From the NCBI GenBank assembly GCA_035403085.1, contig DAONEM010000001.1:80852-144851 (forward strand): 64,000 bases of DNA, written 5' to 3'. This stretch comes from JAMOAD01 sp023621955. Its GTDB lineage: Bacteria > Acidobacteriota > Aminicenantia > JAMOAD01. The notes beneath the pieces are model-generated. The model was given only the letters and a program-made list of their open reading frames with translations, was not told the DNA's origin and searched no databases. A program made the translations under genes and the position numbers. This document shows, one piece after another, positions 50,784-60,224 of this stretch. The stretch's first letter is position 1. Every line of letters starts with the position of its first letter.

Positions 50784-50819
50784 CGCTCACTCCCTTATCC
50801 TCGATATGGATTCCTAAAT

Positions 50820-50848
50820 ATTCTAAAGGAAAAAAGAGTTAAGATCAA
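50820..50848 (-). promoter_or_regulatory. Promoter for the cheX-tat unit
   Basis: Minus strand TTGATC (50848-50843), a 17-base spacer and TAGAAT (50825-50820), about 36 bases before the cheX ATG. Confidence 0.65.
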
Positions 50849-50865
50849 TGGTTCAAAGCCCTTTC

Positions 50866-52425
50866 TTATATCTTGAACCGATCGATCTGAACCTTAAGCC
50901 CTTCAGAGTTGTTCTTCAGTTGCTGGGAGTTGACCTGCAGCTCATGGGCGATCTGGAGGTAACGTCCGGACATCTCCGAAATATCGGCGGTTTTACCGGC
51001 GATCTCTGTCATGACCGTTCTCTGCTCCTCCATGGACTGGGCCAGGTGGAGTGTTCTCTGGGTGACGATTCCGGTGGTGTCGATGATCTCCTTGAGTGAA
51101 CCTCCGGACTGGTTGACCAGTTGAACACCTTCGTGGACGTTGCGGGAGATTTTGGACATGGAGTTGACCGAATCCGTCGTCTGCTTCTGAATGGTCGAAA
51201 TAATCCCGGTGATCTCCTTCGTCGACTTCTGGGTCCTTTCGGCCAGCTTCCTGATCTCGTCGGCAACAACGGCGAAGCCTCTGCCCGCGTCACCGGCCCT
51301 GGCGGCTTCGATGGCGGCGTTCAGGGCGAGGAGGTTGGTCTGATCGGCAATCTCGTTGATGATGCTGAGAATCTCACCGATCTTTTCGGAGTTGGCGCTC
51401 AGCGTCTCGATCCCTTTCGACCCTTCCTCGATATCCGCGGTGATGACGCCCATCTTGGCGATGACCGTCCGAACCATCTCCCCTCCAGCCTCGGCCTGAC
51501 GCTGGGAGGATTCGGTCATGTTCTTCATGTCCCCGGCGGCCCTGGCCACCTCTTCGATGGAACAGCTGATCTGCTCGGTGGCGCTCACAATGGCGGAGAT
51601 CTTGTCGTTCAGATCCTCGGAGCTGGAAGAGATCTTGCCTGTAGCGTCCATGAACTGATCTGTGGTCTCTTGAAAGGTCTGGTTGGAACTCTTCAGGTTG
51701 CCGATGAGGCGGCGAAGGTTTTCCAGAAAGGAGTTAAAGACCTTGGCCAAGCCGCCGATCTCGTCACGGCTCTGGATATCGATGGTCTTGGTGAGATCCC
51801 CCTCCCCTTCGGCGATGTCCACGATCCTCTCTTCCAGAAGTTTTAGGGGAGCGACGAGAAAACGGGAGAAGAAGATGCCTGACAGGACGGCCAGCACGAT
51901 GAAGACCAGGCCTGTCAAAAAGCCCCCAAAAGCCGTTTTCCGGCTCTCCGAAGTGACGGAAGCGGTGTCCATGGCGAGGCGGACTGTCCCAATGACGCTC
52001 TTGTCTTCTGGATTCACCACAGGGTGCAGAACTTCGATGAGCGACTTTCCACCCGCTTCCCTTGAAAGGACCTGGGTATCCCTTCCGGAGAAGGAGAGAG
52101 TCTTCTCCTCAGTCTTGAACCCGGCCAAGAGGTTTCCCTGTTTATTGTAGACTCCGACGTAGACAAGGTCCGGAAGGCTCTGAACGGCCTTGAGGCTGTT
52201 GTTGATCGTATCCTTGTCCTCCATAAGGAGAGCTACCGGGAGAGAGTCTCCGAGAATCCGAGCCACACTCTTTCCGTTGGATTGAAGGTCCTTGATCATT
52301 GTGCTTTTCAGAGTCGAATTGGCCGTGAAGGTCTGAAGCAGAACAACGATAATCACCACAAAGACCAGCGGAAGAATGAACTTCTTGGACACGCTGAGGT
52401 TCTCAAAAAATGAGATCTTTTTCAT
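50866..52425 (-). CDS. Methyl-accepting chemotaxis protein
   Basis: 519 residues. Membrane helices lie at about 15-36 and 168-188. Between them is a small periplasmic sensor domain of about 130 residues. A HAMP domain (about 189-245, with LLEERIVDIAEGEGDLTKTI) and a long coiled coil follow. The signalling tip is EILSIINEIADQTNLLALNAAIEAARAGDAGRGFAVVADEIRKLAERT near 350-400. The ligand is unknown. An AAGGAG ribosome site is present. Confidence 0.92.
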   Translation of the reverse strand: MKKISFFENLSVSKKFILPLVFVVIIVVLLQTFTANSTLKSTMIKDLQSNGKSVARILGDSLPVALLMEDKDTINNSLKAVQSLPDLVYVGVYNKQGNLLAGFKTEEKTLSFSGRDTQVLSREAGGKSLIEVLHPVVNPEDKSVIGTVRLAMDTASVTSESRKTAFGGFLTGLVFIVLAVLSGIFFSRFLVAPLKLLEERIVDIAEGEGDLTKTIDIQSRDEIGGLAKVFNSFLENLRRLIGNLKSSNQTFQETTDQFMDATGKISSSSEDLNDKISAIVSATEQISCSIEEVARAAGDMKNMTESSQRQAEAGGEMVRTVIAKMGVITADIEEGSKGIETLSANSEKIGEILSIINEIADQTNLLALNAAIEAARAGDAGRGFAVVADEIRKLAERTQKSTKEITGIISTIQKQTTDSVNSMSKISRNVHEGVQLVNQSGGSLKEIIDTTGIVTQRTLHLAQSMEEQRTVMTEIAGKTADISEMSGRYLQIAHELQVNSQQLKNNSEGLKVQIDRFKI

Positions 52426-52523
52426 TGAATCTCCTTAAAGATCAGATTTTTAAGACAGCCCTCGCCTACGTGGACCTTGGACACCAAGGTTCTCCCATCG
52501 TAAGAGAGGGTATAAAGATTAAA

Positions 52524-53048
52524 TCACCGAACCGTTACGGTGGGATCGCTTTTCATGGAGTCGGGGATCGATACGCCGAGAAGGCCTGCAACCTTGCTGT
52601 TGACAAGTTTCTGGGTACCGAAAATGTAACAAGCTCCGCTCTCGAAATCCTCTTCTTTGTCGGTTACCACGGGGATCTTCTTGAGCATGGCCTTCTGGAT
52701 CACGAACTTCTTACCCATGGTGTTAAAAACAGCGTTATCCGAGATAATCACGACATAGTCGGAGGCGGATTTCAAGTACTGAGGGGCTGAAGAGGCGACC
52801 TTGGAAAAATCGGCTATCCCAATGACTTGAACGTTGAGTTTGAGGCTTCCCTTGGCGGCTGCGGCGTATTGGGCCACCGAAGAGGCCTCAGAACCGGAAG
52901 AGTTCACGAAAACGACGACATTGCTTCTATCCGGAAAGAGAGTCTTCGCCGAAAAGAGGATCTGATAGAGAGTCGCTCCGGAAAGAGAGGAAGCTAAAAA
53001 GAGGAAAAAGGCCGTGAGACCCACGTTCATGAACGTTTTTCTCTTCAT
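52524..53048 (-). CDS. Exported protein of unknown function (weakly ABC substrate-binding-like)
   Basis: 174 residues. MKRKTFMNVGLTAFFLFLASSLSGA is a signal peptide, so it is periplasmic. Alternating hydrophobic strands and helices (NVVVFVNSSGSEASSVAQYAAAA, YVVIISDNAVFNTMG, KKIPVVTDKEEDFESGACYIFG) recall small PF04392-like substrate-binding proteins or YfiR-type regulators, but I cannot assign it. It stands next to the chemoreceptor and might feed it a signal. ATG 53048 with AAGGAG; the longer frame to 53105 lacks support. Confidence 0.6.
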   Translation of the reverse strand: MKRKTFMNVGLTAFFLFLASSLSGATLYQILFSAKTLFPDRSNVVVFVNSSGSEASSVAQYAAAAKGSLKLNVQVIGIADFSKVASSAPQYLKSASDYVVIISDNAVFNTMGKKFVIQKAMLKKIPVVTDKEEDFESGACYIFGTQKLVNSKVAGLLGVSIPDSMKSDPTVTVR

Positions 53049-53103
53049 GGTAGGCTCCTTATTGGACTGGATTTTAACCAAAAACCACGAGTCAATAGTT
53101 TCC

Positions 53104-53133
53104 ATTATAACAGAGCCGGGGGGAAGGAGCCAA
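53104..53133 (-). promoter_or_regulatory. Promoter for the exported protein at 52524-53048
   Basis: Minus strand TTGGCT (53133-53128), an 18-base spacer and a perfect TATAAT (53109-53104), lying in the 3' end of folK. Confidence 0.55.
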
Positions 53134-53623
53134 CTCTTTTTATCAAAAAAAGTGTTTCTTTGTTGAGGCTCTCTATAAGCTGATTTATTGACAGATTTGT
53201 GACGGGATGGACAAAACAGGGAGAGATCTCTCTCAGAGGAATAAGGACAAAAGCCCTTTCGCTGAGGCCTGGATGGGGAATAACCAGGTCAATTTCCTCG
53301 ACAATCTTTCGTCCCCAAGTCAGGATGTCGATATCCAGAGTCCTGGGACCCTTGGGAACGGTGCGGACACGGCCGAGCCCTCTCTCAGTCTCGGCGATGA
53401 GTCCGAGCAGATCCCTGGGAGAACCGGAGTAAATCCCCCGGACCACGGCGTTGAGAAAAGGGGGCTGATCCTGGAAGTAGAGGGGGGGGGTCTCGTAGAG
53501 GGAAGAGAGGGCCGTCGTTTCGAAGCCCCCTTTGATGAGGAGCCCTAGCCCTCCGGCCAGGTTCTCCTGCCGGATTCCCAGGTTCGACCCCAAGGAGAGG
53601 AAGATCTCAGCCTTTTCCTCCAT
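53105..53623 (-). CDS. folK: 2-amino-4-hydroxy-6-hydroxymethyldihydropteridine pyrophosphokinase
   Basis: 172 residues. SLGSNLGIRQENL, YETPPLYFQDQPPFLNAVV, ERGLGRVRTVPKGPRTLDIDIL (metal Asp pair) and IPHPGLSERAFVLIPL are the full HPPK set. It transfers pyrophosphate from ATP in folate synthesis. It overlaps cinA by 17 bases and ends the asnS-rimO-pgpA-cinA-folK unit. Confidence 0.95.
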   Translation of the reverse strand: MEEKAEIFLSLGSNLGIRQENLAGGLGLLIKGGFETTALSSLYETPPLYFQDQPPFLNAVVRGIYSGSPRDLLGLIAETERGLGRVRTVPKGPRTLDIDILTWGRKIVEEIDLVIPHPGLSERAFVLIPLREISPCFVHPVTNLSINQLIESLNKETLFLIKRVGSFPPALL

Positions 53624-54857
53624 TCTTCAGCTCCTTCCAGAGAAGAGTCAGAGCGGCCTGGGAGGCTGACCTCTTGACCCTCTCTCTCTCTCCGATGAAG
53701 TGGTAGAAGGTGGCCGTGCTTCCCGAAGGACCCGCCAAGGCGATCCAGACACTCCCTACCGGGGTCTCCTCCGTCCCCCCCGTGGGCCCGGCGATACCGG
53801 TCACCCCTAGAGCATAGTCGCTTCCGGCCTCCCGCTTCGCCCCTTCGGCCATCTCCAAGGCCGTTTCCCGGGAGACCACACCACAGCGGTCGAGCGTCTC
53901 CTGAGAAACCCCCAAGAGCCTTACCTTCGCGGGTGTTCCGTAGACTGTGTACCCGGTCTCAAAGACCTCAGAGCTTCCAGGAACATCGGTGATCCTGTGG
54001 GAGATCAGGCCTCCCGTACAGCTCTCGGCCAGGGAGAGGTGAAGCCCCTTCTCCTTCAGAAGGGAGACAACGGCCTCTTCCAGGGTCTCTTGACGGCGGA
54101 AGGTGAAGATATTCTCCTGCAGCCGCTCCACAATAGCCGCGAAGAGCTTCTCCAGCCTCGCTTCTCCCCCCTCTTCCTTCTCCTTTTCCTTCAGGGTCAG
54201 GTCGATCTCCACCTCCCCCGGCTGGGCCAGAATCGTGAAGATCGGGTTCTTCAGACCGGTGACCAGATCGGAGACCCTCTCCTCCACCGCAGACTCACCC
54301 AGGCCGACGGTTTTCAGTGTCTTTGTCAAGAGTCTGTGACCGGCGAAGGGAGCCAGGAGCGGGAGAAGGTGGTGCTCCACCATGGGCTTCATCTCAGAAG
54401 GAGGGCCAGGCAGAAGGGCGAACTTCGTCTGGCCTGCGTCGATCCACTGTCCGGGCGCTGTTCCAAAGGGATTCTCTAAAACCGTCCCGCCTTCGATCAC
54501 GAAGGCTTGCCGAAGGTTAATCTCGGGCATCTTCATGGAATGGCTCTTGAAGAAATGGCGGATGGAGTCGAGAATCCCCTCGTCCATACGGAGTTCTCTC
54601 TTAAGAAAGTTGGCCACAGCCTCACGGGTCAGATCGTCCTCTGTAGGCCCAAGCCCTCCGGTCATGATGATGACGTTAGCCCTCTTGGCGGCGTCTTTCA
54701 GGGCCTTGTGCAGGTCCTCCCGGTTGTCCCCTACAACGGTCTTGTAGGCAACCTGAATCCCCATCTCTTGAAGCTTTTCCGTCAGGAAGAGGGAGTTGGA
54801 GTCCCACCGGTAGGGTGTGAGAAGCTCACTCCCTACGGCGATGATCTCTGCTCTCAC
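53607..54857 (-). CDS. cinA: CinA-family competence/damage-inducible protein (nicotinamide-nucleotide amidase)
   Basis: 416 residues, the full two-domain form. The N-terminal MoCF-like domain has EIIAVGSELLTP, VGDNREDL, IMTGGLGPTEDDLTREAVA and GTAPGQW. The C-terminal amidase has LSLAESCTGGLISHRITDVPGSSEVF and ALGVTGIAGPTGGTEETPVGSVWIAL. It cleans up NMN or NADP damage products. GTG 54857 overlaps the pgpA stop (GTGA). Confidence 0.94.
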   Translation of the reverse strand: MRAEIIAVGSELLTPYRWDSNSLFLTEKLQEMGIQVAYKTVVGDNREDLHKALKDAAKRANVIIMTGGLGPTEDDLTREAVANFLKRELRMDEGILDSIRHFFKSHSMKMPEINLRQAFVIEGGTVLENPFGTAPGQWIDAGQTKFALLPGPPSEMKPMVEHHLLPLLAPFAGHRLLTKTLKTVGLGESAVEERVSDLVTGLKNPIFTILAQPGEVEIDLTLKEKEKEEGGEARLEKLFAAIVERLQENIFTFRRQETLEEAVVSLLKEKGLHLSLAESCTGGLISHRITDVPGSSEVFETGYTVYGTPAKVRLLGVSQETLDRCGVVSRETALEMAEGAKREAGSDYALGVTGIAGPTGGTEETPVGSVWIALAGPSGSTATFYHFIGERERVKRSASQAALTLLWKELKNGGKG

Positions 54858-55327
54858 AGCAACCCCCGACAAAAGTAGAGGATTACCGCCGAGTAGACTC
54901 CCGCGAAGAGATCGTCCAAGACGATCCCTAAGCCGCCGTGGACCTTCCGGTCCGCCCAACCCACAGGAAAGGGTTTGAGGATGTCGAAGATTCTGAAGAG
55001 GATGAAGGCGGCCAAAAGGGTGATAGGCTTGATGGGCACGCCCAGAAGAAGGGGGGTCAGGGAGACGAGCATGCCTGCGGTCTCATCGATGACGATCCAG
55101 CGGGGATCTTCGACACCGTTCAACTTCACCATCCTCTGGGCCGCGAAGATTCCCAAGAGGGAGACTATGGCCGTAGTCAGGGCAAAGATTCCAAGGTCTA
55201 GCCCCACCCAATGGGCGAAGGCCCAGAAGGCCAGAACGGTGAAGAGGGAGGCCCAGGTTCCGGGAGCGATCGGCATGTACCCGGTATAGAAGAAAGTGGC
55301 AATCACCTTGCAGATTTTATCTCTCAT
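54854..55327 (-). CDS. pgpA: Phosphatidylglycerophosphatase A
   Basis: 157 residues and about four helices. FFYTGYMPIAPGTWASL, the metal-binding WIVIDETAGMLVSL, FRIFDILKPFPVGWADRKVHGGLGIVLDDLFAGVY are all family motifs. It makes phosphatidylglycerol, matching the pgsA-type gene near 41.6 kb. It overlaps rimO by 11 bases. Confidence 0.95.
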   Translation of the reverse strand: MRDKICKVIATFFYTGYMPIAPGTWASLFTVLAFWAFAHWVGLDLGIFALTTAIVSLLGIFAAQRMVKLNGVEDPRWIVIDETAGMLVSLTPLLLGVPIKPITLLAAFILFRIFDILKPFPVGWADRKVHGGLGIVLDDLFAGVYSAVILYFCRGLL

Positions 55328-56600
55328 AATGGGTCAGGTACCCTCCTTTATCGTAATCGTAGCCCTCTATTCGCACGAAAAGAGGGGCGTTGCTCTTCTC
55401 CTTGGCCCCTTTGACGAAAGCCCAGCCGTCGATCCCCTCGGGGGCTTGAAACCAGAGTCGGCCTCTATGAAGCCCCCTTTTCAGAGGCTCTTCCAAAACG
55501 AGCGTCTGAAGAGAACCCTTGAGGGGCTCCAGCTTTTCGTGGAAGATTCCGTTCTGAACTTCGTAAAGGGTATCCCTACGAAGCTCAGCGACGGCTTGAT
55601 CCACCTTGTCGGGAAGGCTGAAGGAGGCGGCGAGTTCCTCGTCGGAGTATGCGAAGACCCCCATGTGGTCGAAGCGGGCCTCTCGGACGAAACTCTCGAG
55701 AATCCGGAAATCCTCCTCTTCCTCCCCAGGAAACCCTGTGATCAGAGTCGTCCGGAAGACCGCGTCGGGCTTAACCTTCCGGATTCTCTCCAGGAGCCTC
55801 AAGTGCTCTTCGGCGTCTCCTCCCCGGTTCATCCCCTTAAGCACCTTCGGTGAGGCGTGTTGGAAGGGAATATCGAAGTAGGGAAGGACCCTACCCTCCC
55901 CCAAGGCGGACCAGGTCTCGTCCTTGAGTCCTTGAGGGTTGAGGTACATCACCCGGATCCAGGGAAAGGAGTAGTTCTCGTCGATCTTCCGAAGCAGGCC
56001 GCTCAGCGAGAGCCCGTCACAAAGGTCTTTTCCGTAGGCGGCCGTATCCTGGGAGATGAGAACGACCTCCTGAAGGTCCAAGGCGGCCATCACGTCAAGC
56101 TCCTTGGCCAACTCGTCCCACGGGCGGGAGCGGAAGGGGCCCCTGATCTTCGGGATAAGACAGTAGGCACAACGGTGGGAGCACCCTTCGGAGATCTTCA
56201 GGTAGTTCCAACGACTCCCCCCCAAGAGGACCTTGGCCCCGTCGGGAACCCCCGGCACATGGAGGCTGTCGAGAAGCTCATCGAGCCTGTTCACACCGAT
56301 CTGTAGATGGAGACCCTTGTGGAGACGATCGATTCTCTCGGCGAAGAGCTCCGGGTAACAACCCACCGCCACGACGCTTCCGGAGAGGGAGGGATCGGAG
56401 AGGTAAAACTCCAGAGAGCGGTCACACTCCTTTCTGGCGCTCTCCAGGAAGCCGCAGGTCACGACGAAGGTGTACTCCCTCTCCTCTTCTTCCGAAACGA
56501 AGAGCCACCCCTTGTCCAGGAGAGACGCGGTCAATTTCTCCGCATCTGTCATGGCTTTGGGACAGCCGTGCAGATCGATGAAGAAACGGGGTGAGGCCAT
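55317..56600 (-). CDS. rimO: Ribosomal protein uS12 methylthiotransferase
   Basis: 427 residues. N-terminal UPF0004 Cys residues are in HGCPKAMTDAEK, VTCGFLESARKE and VGCYPE. The radical-SAM CSHRCAYCLIP is near residue 135. GFPGEEEEDF and a C-terminal TRAM domain follow. It adds a methylthio group to an Asp of uS12. The ATG overlaps the asnS stop (TGATG). Confidence 0.94.
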   Translation of the reverse strand: MASPRFFIDLHGCPKAMTDAEKLTASLLDKGWLFVSEEEEREYTFVVTCGFLESARKECDRSLEFYLSDPSLSGSVVAVGCYPELFAERIDRLHKGLHLQIGVNRLDELLDSLHVPGVPDGAKVLLGGSRWNYLKISEGCSHRCAYCLIPKIRGPFRSRPWDELAKELDVMAALDLQEVVLISQDTAAYGKDLCDGLSLSGLLRKIDENYSFPWIRVMYLNPQGLKDETWSALGEGRVLPYFDIPFQHASPKVLKGMNRGGDAEEHLRLLERIRKVKPDAVFRTTLITGFPGEEEEDFRILESFVREARFDHMGVFAYSDEELAASFSLPDKVDQAVAELRRDTLYEVQNGIFHEKLEPLKGSLQTLVLEEPLKRGLHRGRLWFQAPEGIDGWAFVKGAKEKSNAPLFVRIEGYDYDKGGYLTHYER

Positions 56601-57898
56601 CAGGGGTAGAGGTTGTTGAGGGTTCTGGGATAGGGGATCGCCTCGCGGATATGGTGAATACCCGTCAGCCAGCACACCATCCTTTCAAGCCCCATACCGA
56701 ATCCCGAATGGGGCACGGAGCCGTACTTGCGGAGGTCGAGGTACCAGCGGTAGTCATCCTCGCTGTAACCGTGCTCGTGGATCTTCTTCACGAGAAGGTC
56801 GTAGTCGTGGATTCTCTCGCTTCCGCCGATGATCTCCCCATAGCCCTCGGGGGCCAGGAGATCGAAGCTCAGAGTCGCCTCGGCGTCCTCAGGATCGGGC
56901 TGCATGTAGAAAGCCTTGATCTTGGCGGGAAAACGAGTCACGAAGACAGGGCCGTCGAAACGGTTCGAAATCACGGTCTCGTCGGTGCCCCCGAAGTCTT
57001 CCCCGTCGGGAGTCTCAGAGTTCTCCTCCCGGAGGATCTTGAAAGCGTCTTTATATGTGATCCGCGGGAACGGCGTCTTCAGCTTCTCCAGAGAAGAGGT
57101 ATCCCTTTCGAGGATCTGGAAGTACTCCTTCCCCTCCTTGAGGGTCTCCTGGACGATGTATTCGATGAAACGCTCGGCGACGCCCATCATCTCTTCGAAG
57201 TTGTAGTAGGCCGCCTCGGGCTCGACCATCCAGAACTCGATCAGGTGCCTTCTGGTCTTGGACTTCTCGGCCCTAAAGGTCGGACCGAAACAGTAGACCT
57301 TGCCGAAGGCCATGGCGTTGGCCTCGTTGTAGAGCTGTCCGCTCTGGGAGAGGTAGGCCTTCTCGTCAAAGTACTGGGTCTGGAAGAGGCTCGTGGTCCC
57401 CTCACAGGAGGAGGGGGTCAGAATCGGAGTGTCCACCAGAAGGAACCCCTCGTTGCGGAGGAACTCCCGAACCTTCCAGACAACGATCTCCCGAACCTTC
57501 AGTATGGCGTACTGTTTCTGGGAGCGAATCCAGAGGTGGCGCAGAGGCATGAGGAACGACGTTGTGTGCTCCTTCTTCTGGATCGGGTACTCCGGGGAGA
57601 CCTGGACGATTTCAAAGTCCTCCATCTCCATTTCGACTCCACCGGGAGCCCTGGGCTCCTCCTTCACCTTCCCCCAGATCACGACGGAGCTCTCCATCGT
57701 CAGGGTATCGAACCTCTGGAAGAGAGGAGAGTTTTTGTCGGCGGAGTAGAGAATCGCCTGGACGATGCCGCTACCGTCCCGAAGGATCAGGAAGCGAATC
57801 TTGCCTGAAGAGCGGGTGTTATAAACCCATCCGCGGAGTTCAACGGTTTCACCGATATGGTCCTTTAACCGATCGACGGTTACCCATGGTCTGCTCAT
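56600..57898 (-). CDS. asnS: Asparaginyl-tRNA synthetase
   Basis: 432 residues, class IIb. An N-terminal OB anticodon-binding domain (VELRGWVYNTRSSGKIRFLILRDGSG) is followed by the catalytic core with FRAEKSKTRRHLIEFWMVEPE (motif 2) and GFGMGLERMVCWLTG (motif 3). NVEA-type residues favour Asn over Asp. ATG 57898 (MSRPW) is the start; a frame to 57934 is rejected as it crosses the promoter. No T-box leader is present. Confidence 0.94.
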   Translation of the reverse strand: MSRPWVTVDRLKDHIGETVELRGWVYNTRSSGKIRFLILRDGSGIVQAILYSADKNSPLFQRFDTLTMESSVVIWGKVKEEPRAPGGVEMEMEDFEIVQVSPEYPIQKKEHTTSFLMPLRHLWIRSQKQYAILKVREIVVWKVREFLRNEGFLLVDTPILTPSSCEGTTSLFQTQYFDEKAYLSQSGQLYNEANAMAFGKVYCFGPTFRAEKSKTRRHLIEFWMVEPEAAYYNFEEMMGVAERFIEYIVQETLKEGKEYFQILERDTSSLEKLKTPFPRITYKDAFKILREENSETPDGEDFGGTDETVISNRFDGPVFVTRFPAKIKAFYMQPDPEDAEATLSFDLLAPEGYGEIIGGSERIHDYDLLVKKIHEHGYSEDDYRWYLDLRKYGSVPHSGFGMGLERMVCWLTGIHHIREAIPYPRTLNNLYP

Positions 57899-57905
57899 GA
57901 TGGGA

Positions 57906-57934
57906 ATTATAGAAGAAAGAACCGGGAAGGTCAA
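57906..57934 (-). promoter_or_regulatory. Promoter for asnS, abutting the start codon
   Basis: Minus strand TTGACC (57934-57929), a 17-base spacer and a perfect TATAAT (57911-57906). The asnS ATG follows after seven bases, leaving almost no leader and no ribosome site. Confidence 0.8.
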
Positions 57935-57954
57935 GGCGGAGAGCCGGCCCTTCC

Positions 57955-57983
57955 TTGACAGAGAGGGTTGAAAAGACTAATGT
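57955..57983 (+). promoter_or_regulatory. Promoter for rnr
   Basis: TTGACA (57955-57960), a 17-base spacer and TAATGT (57978-57983). A GAGGAG ribosome site lies ahead of the ATG at 58011. It is divergent from the asnS promoter. Confidence 0.7.
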
Positions 57984-58010
57984 TACCCTGATAGTTTACG
58001 AGGAGACACC

Positions 58011-60224
58011 ATGGGCCGACAGACCCCGAAAACCCACTCTCAAAACCTTTCCGTTCTGCTGGACCTCTTCCGGGAGAGACGCTCTTTGACCTTCACTGAC
58101 ATCGGCAACGGCATGAAGGCCTCCGGAATAGGCTTCAACCGCTCCCTTCTCAAAGAGATGCTCACCCTCCTTCTCAGGGAGGGAAAACTCCGTCAGAACG
58201 GAAAGCGTTACTCCTTACCCGGGGCCGAGAGCCTGGGCTTAGTGGGAACCTTCAGCCAGGCCCGGGGCGGTTTCGGCTTCGTCCAGCCCGAGGATGGATC
58301 CGAGGAGGTCTTCATTCCCGCCTCCCGTGTCAACGGCGCCCAGCCTGGGGACCTGGTGGAGATCTACCTTCGGCAGGGAAAGAGGGGAAGAGAGGGGGAG
58401 ATCCTCCGGGTGGTTCGCCGGAAGAACCCCACGATTTTCGGTTACTTCCAGATGGAGGGGCAGAGAACCTTTCTAATCCCGCTGGACGTGCGACTCCCCG
58501 AGACAGTCGAGCTCCTCTCCCTGCGCGGCGCCGCGGTCGCCCCCGGGGAGATCGTCGAAGCCTCTTTGCGGGACGGTCTCCGGGGTGAAACCGTTGCGGA
58601 GAGAATCGTCCGGGTCTTCGGCTCCCCCGAGAAGGAGGGTGTAGACCTTGAGGTCACCCTGGCCAGGTACAACCTGAGCAGGGAGTTCCCGCCCTCCTTG
58701 GCGAACGACATGGAGGGGCTTCGGGAAAAGATGGCCTTAGAGGTTCCCAAGAGGAGAGACCTGAGAAGAGAAACGATCTGCACCATCGATGGGGCCGATG
58801 CCAAGGACTTCGACGATGCAGTCTCCCTCAGAAGGGAGGGTGAGTTCTACCGCCTAGGGGTCCACATCGCCGACGTCTCCTTCTTCGTTCCGCCCGAAAC
58901 GCTTCTGGACAAGGAGGCCGAAAGAAGAGGAAACAGCGTCTACCTCCCCGGAACCGTCGTTCCCATGCTCCCCTTTCTCCTCTCCGACGACCTCTGTTCC
59001 CTGGTTCCCCAAGAGGATCGCCTGACTATGACCGTAGAGATGGTTATCGATGGCCAGGGCCGGGTGCGGGAGTACGAGCTCTTCCCCTCCGTGATTCGAA
59101 GCGCCGCGAGGCTCACCTACGAGAGGGTTCAGGAGTTCTTCGACGGCCAGGGTGGGGAGATTCCCGAAGCCCTCCACGTCCCCTTGGAGGGGATGAAGGA
59201 GCTGACGGAAATTCTTCAAAAAAAACGGCGTTCCGACGGCTCTCTCGATTTCGATCTTCCTGAGCCGACTCTCCTCTATAAAGAGGGGACCCTGGTGGGG
59301 GTAACCTCCGCCGAGAGGCTCTTCGCCCACCGCCTCATCGAGGAGTTCATGCTTCTGGCCAACGAAACCGTGGCCCTCCATCTGGAAAAGCGTGGCATTC
59401 CCCTCCTCTCCCGGGTTCATGAGCCTCCGGAGGCCTCCAGGTTGGTGAGCCTCCGTCAAACCCTCTCCTGGTTCAACTACCACCTGGACCCCCTTAAGGG
59501 GAAGATCGCTCTCCAACTGCAGAGGATCATCGATCAAGCCTTAGGCAAGCCGGAAGAGAGGTTTATCAACCTGACCCTCTTGAAGTCCCTGAAGGTGGCC
59601 CACTACACCGCCCTGAGCCGCGGCCACTTCGGCCTTCAGAAAGAGCACTACTGCCACTTCACCTCCCCCATCCGCCGCTACCCGGACCTTGTGATTCACA
59701 GACTGGTCAAGCTCTCCCTCCAGGGGAAGCGTGTCCAAATCGACCAGGAAGCCTTGGAACGGGTCGGAAAGAGCTGTTCTCAAACCGAACGAAGCGCAGA
59801 CGAGGCCGAGAAGGAGCTTCTCCGTTGGCGCACCTACCGCCTCCTCAAGGGCCGCCTGGGAGAAGAGACGGTCGGACGGGTCACGGTTCTCACCCAGAAC
59901 GCCATCATCCTGGAGCTTGAGGACTATTTTGTCGAAGGGTTCCTCCCCTATTCTGAACTGCCTGGAGACTACTTCTACCCAGACGAAGAGAGGGTGAACC
60001 TTCAGGCACGACGGAAAAGCTTCCACCTCCGTCTCGGAGAGACCGTCAAGGTCCAGATCGCCTCGGTAGATCCCCAGAGACAAAGAATTTACCTTGTTCC
60101 CTCCGAAGCCGAGGAGAGGTTCTTTCCCGTCAAGGGCCGCAACGGGGAGAAGGAGCTCTCAGGCTCCGCCCAAGAGAAGGAAACGAAGAGCCCCGCTCCC
60201 AGAGCCAGGAAGAGAAAACGGTGA
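58011..60224 (+). CDS. rnr: Ribonuclease R
   Basis: 737 residues. A helix-turn-helix N-terminus (about 10-70) is followed by cold-shock domains (LVGTFSQARGGFGFVQPEDGSEEVFIP). The catalytic RNB domain has TIDGADAKDFDDAVSL (metal Asp), GVHIADVSFFVPP and SPIRRYPDLVIHRLV. An S1 domain follows, and a basic tail. It degrades structured RNA 3'-5'. The stop overlaps nagZ by GTGA. Confidence 0.95.
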   Translation: MGRQTPKTHSQNLSVLLDLFRERRSLTFTDIGNGMKASGIGFNRSLLKEMLTLLLREGKLRQNGKRYSLPGAESLGLVGTFSQARGGFGFVQPEDGSEEVFIPASRVNGAQPGDLVEIYLRQGKRGREGEILRVVRRKNPTIFGYFQMEGQRTFLIPLDVRLPETVELLSLRGAAVAPGEIVEASLRDGLRGETVAERIVRVFGSPEKEGVDLEVTLARYNLSREFPPSLANDMEGLREKMALEVPKRRDLRRETICTIDGADAKDFDDAVSLRREGEFYRLGVHIADVSFFVPPETLLDKEAERRGNSVYLPGTVVPMLPFLLSDDLCSLVPQEDRLTMTVEMVIDGQGRVREYELFPSVIRSAARLTYERVQEFFDGQGGEIPEALHVPLEGMKELTEILQKKRRSDGSLDFDLPEPTLLYKEGTLVGVTSAERLFAHRLIEEFMLLANETVALHLEKRGIPLLSRVHEPPEASRLVSLRQTLSWFNYHLDPLKGKIALQLQRIIDQALGKPEERFINLTLLKSLKVAHYTALSRGHFGLQKEHYCHFTSPIRRYPDLVIHRLVKLSLQGKRVQIDQEALERVGKSCSQTERSADEAEKELLRWRTYRLLKGRLGEETVGRVTVLTQNAIILELEDYFVEGFLPYSELPGDYFYPDEERVNLQARRKSFHLRLGETVKVQIASVDPQRQRIYLVPSEAEERFFPVKGRNGEKELSGSAQEKETKSPAPRARKRKR

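Noticed and set aside
52474..52490. Terminator hairpin ACCTTGG-aca-CCAAGGT behind the chemoreceptor gene
   Set aside because: Good stem but no T run on either strand; left unassigned.
57899..57934. T-box or attenuator ahead of asnS
   Set aside because: The promoter is only seven bases from the start codon, leaving no leader.
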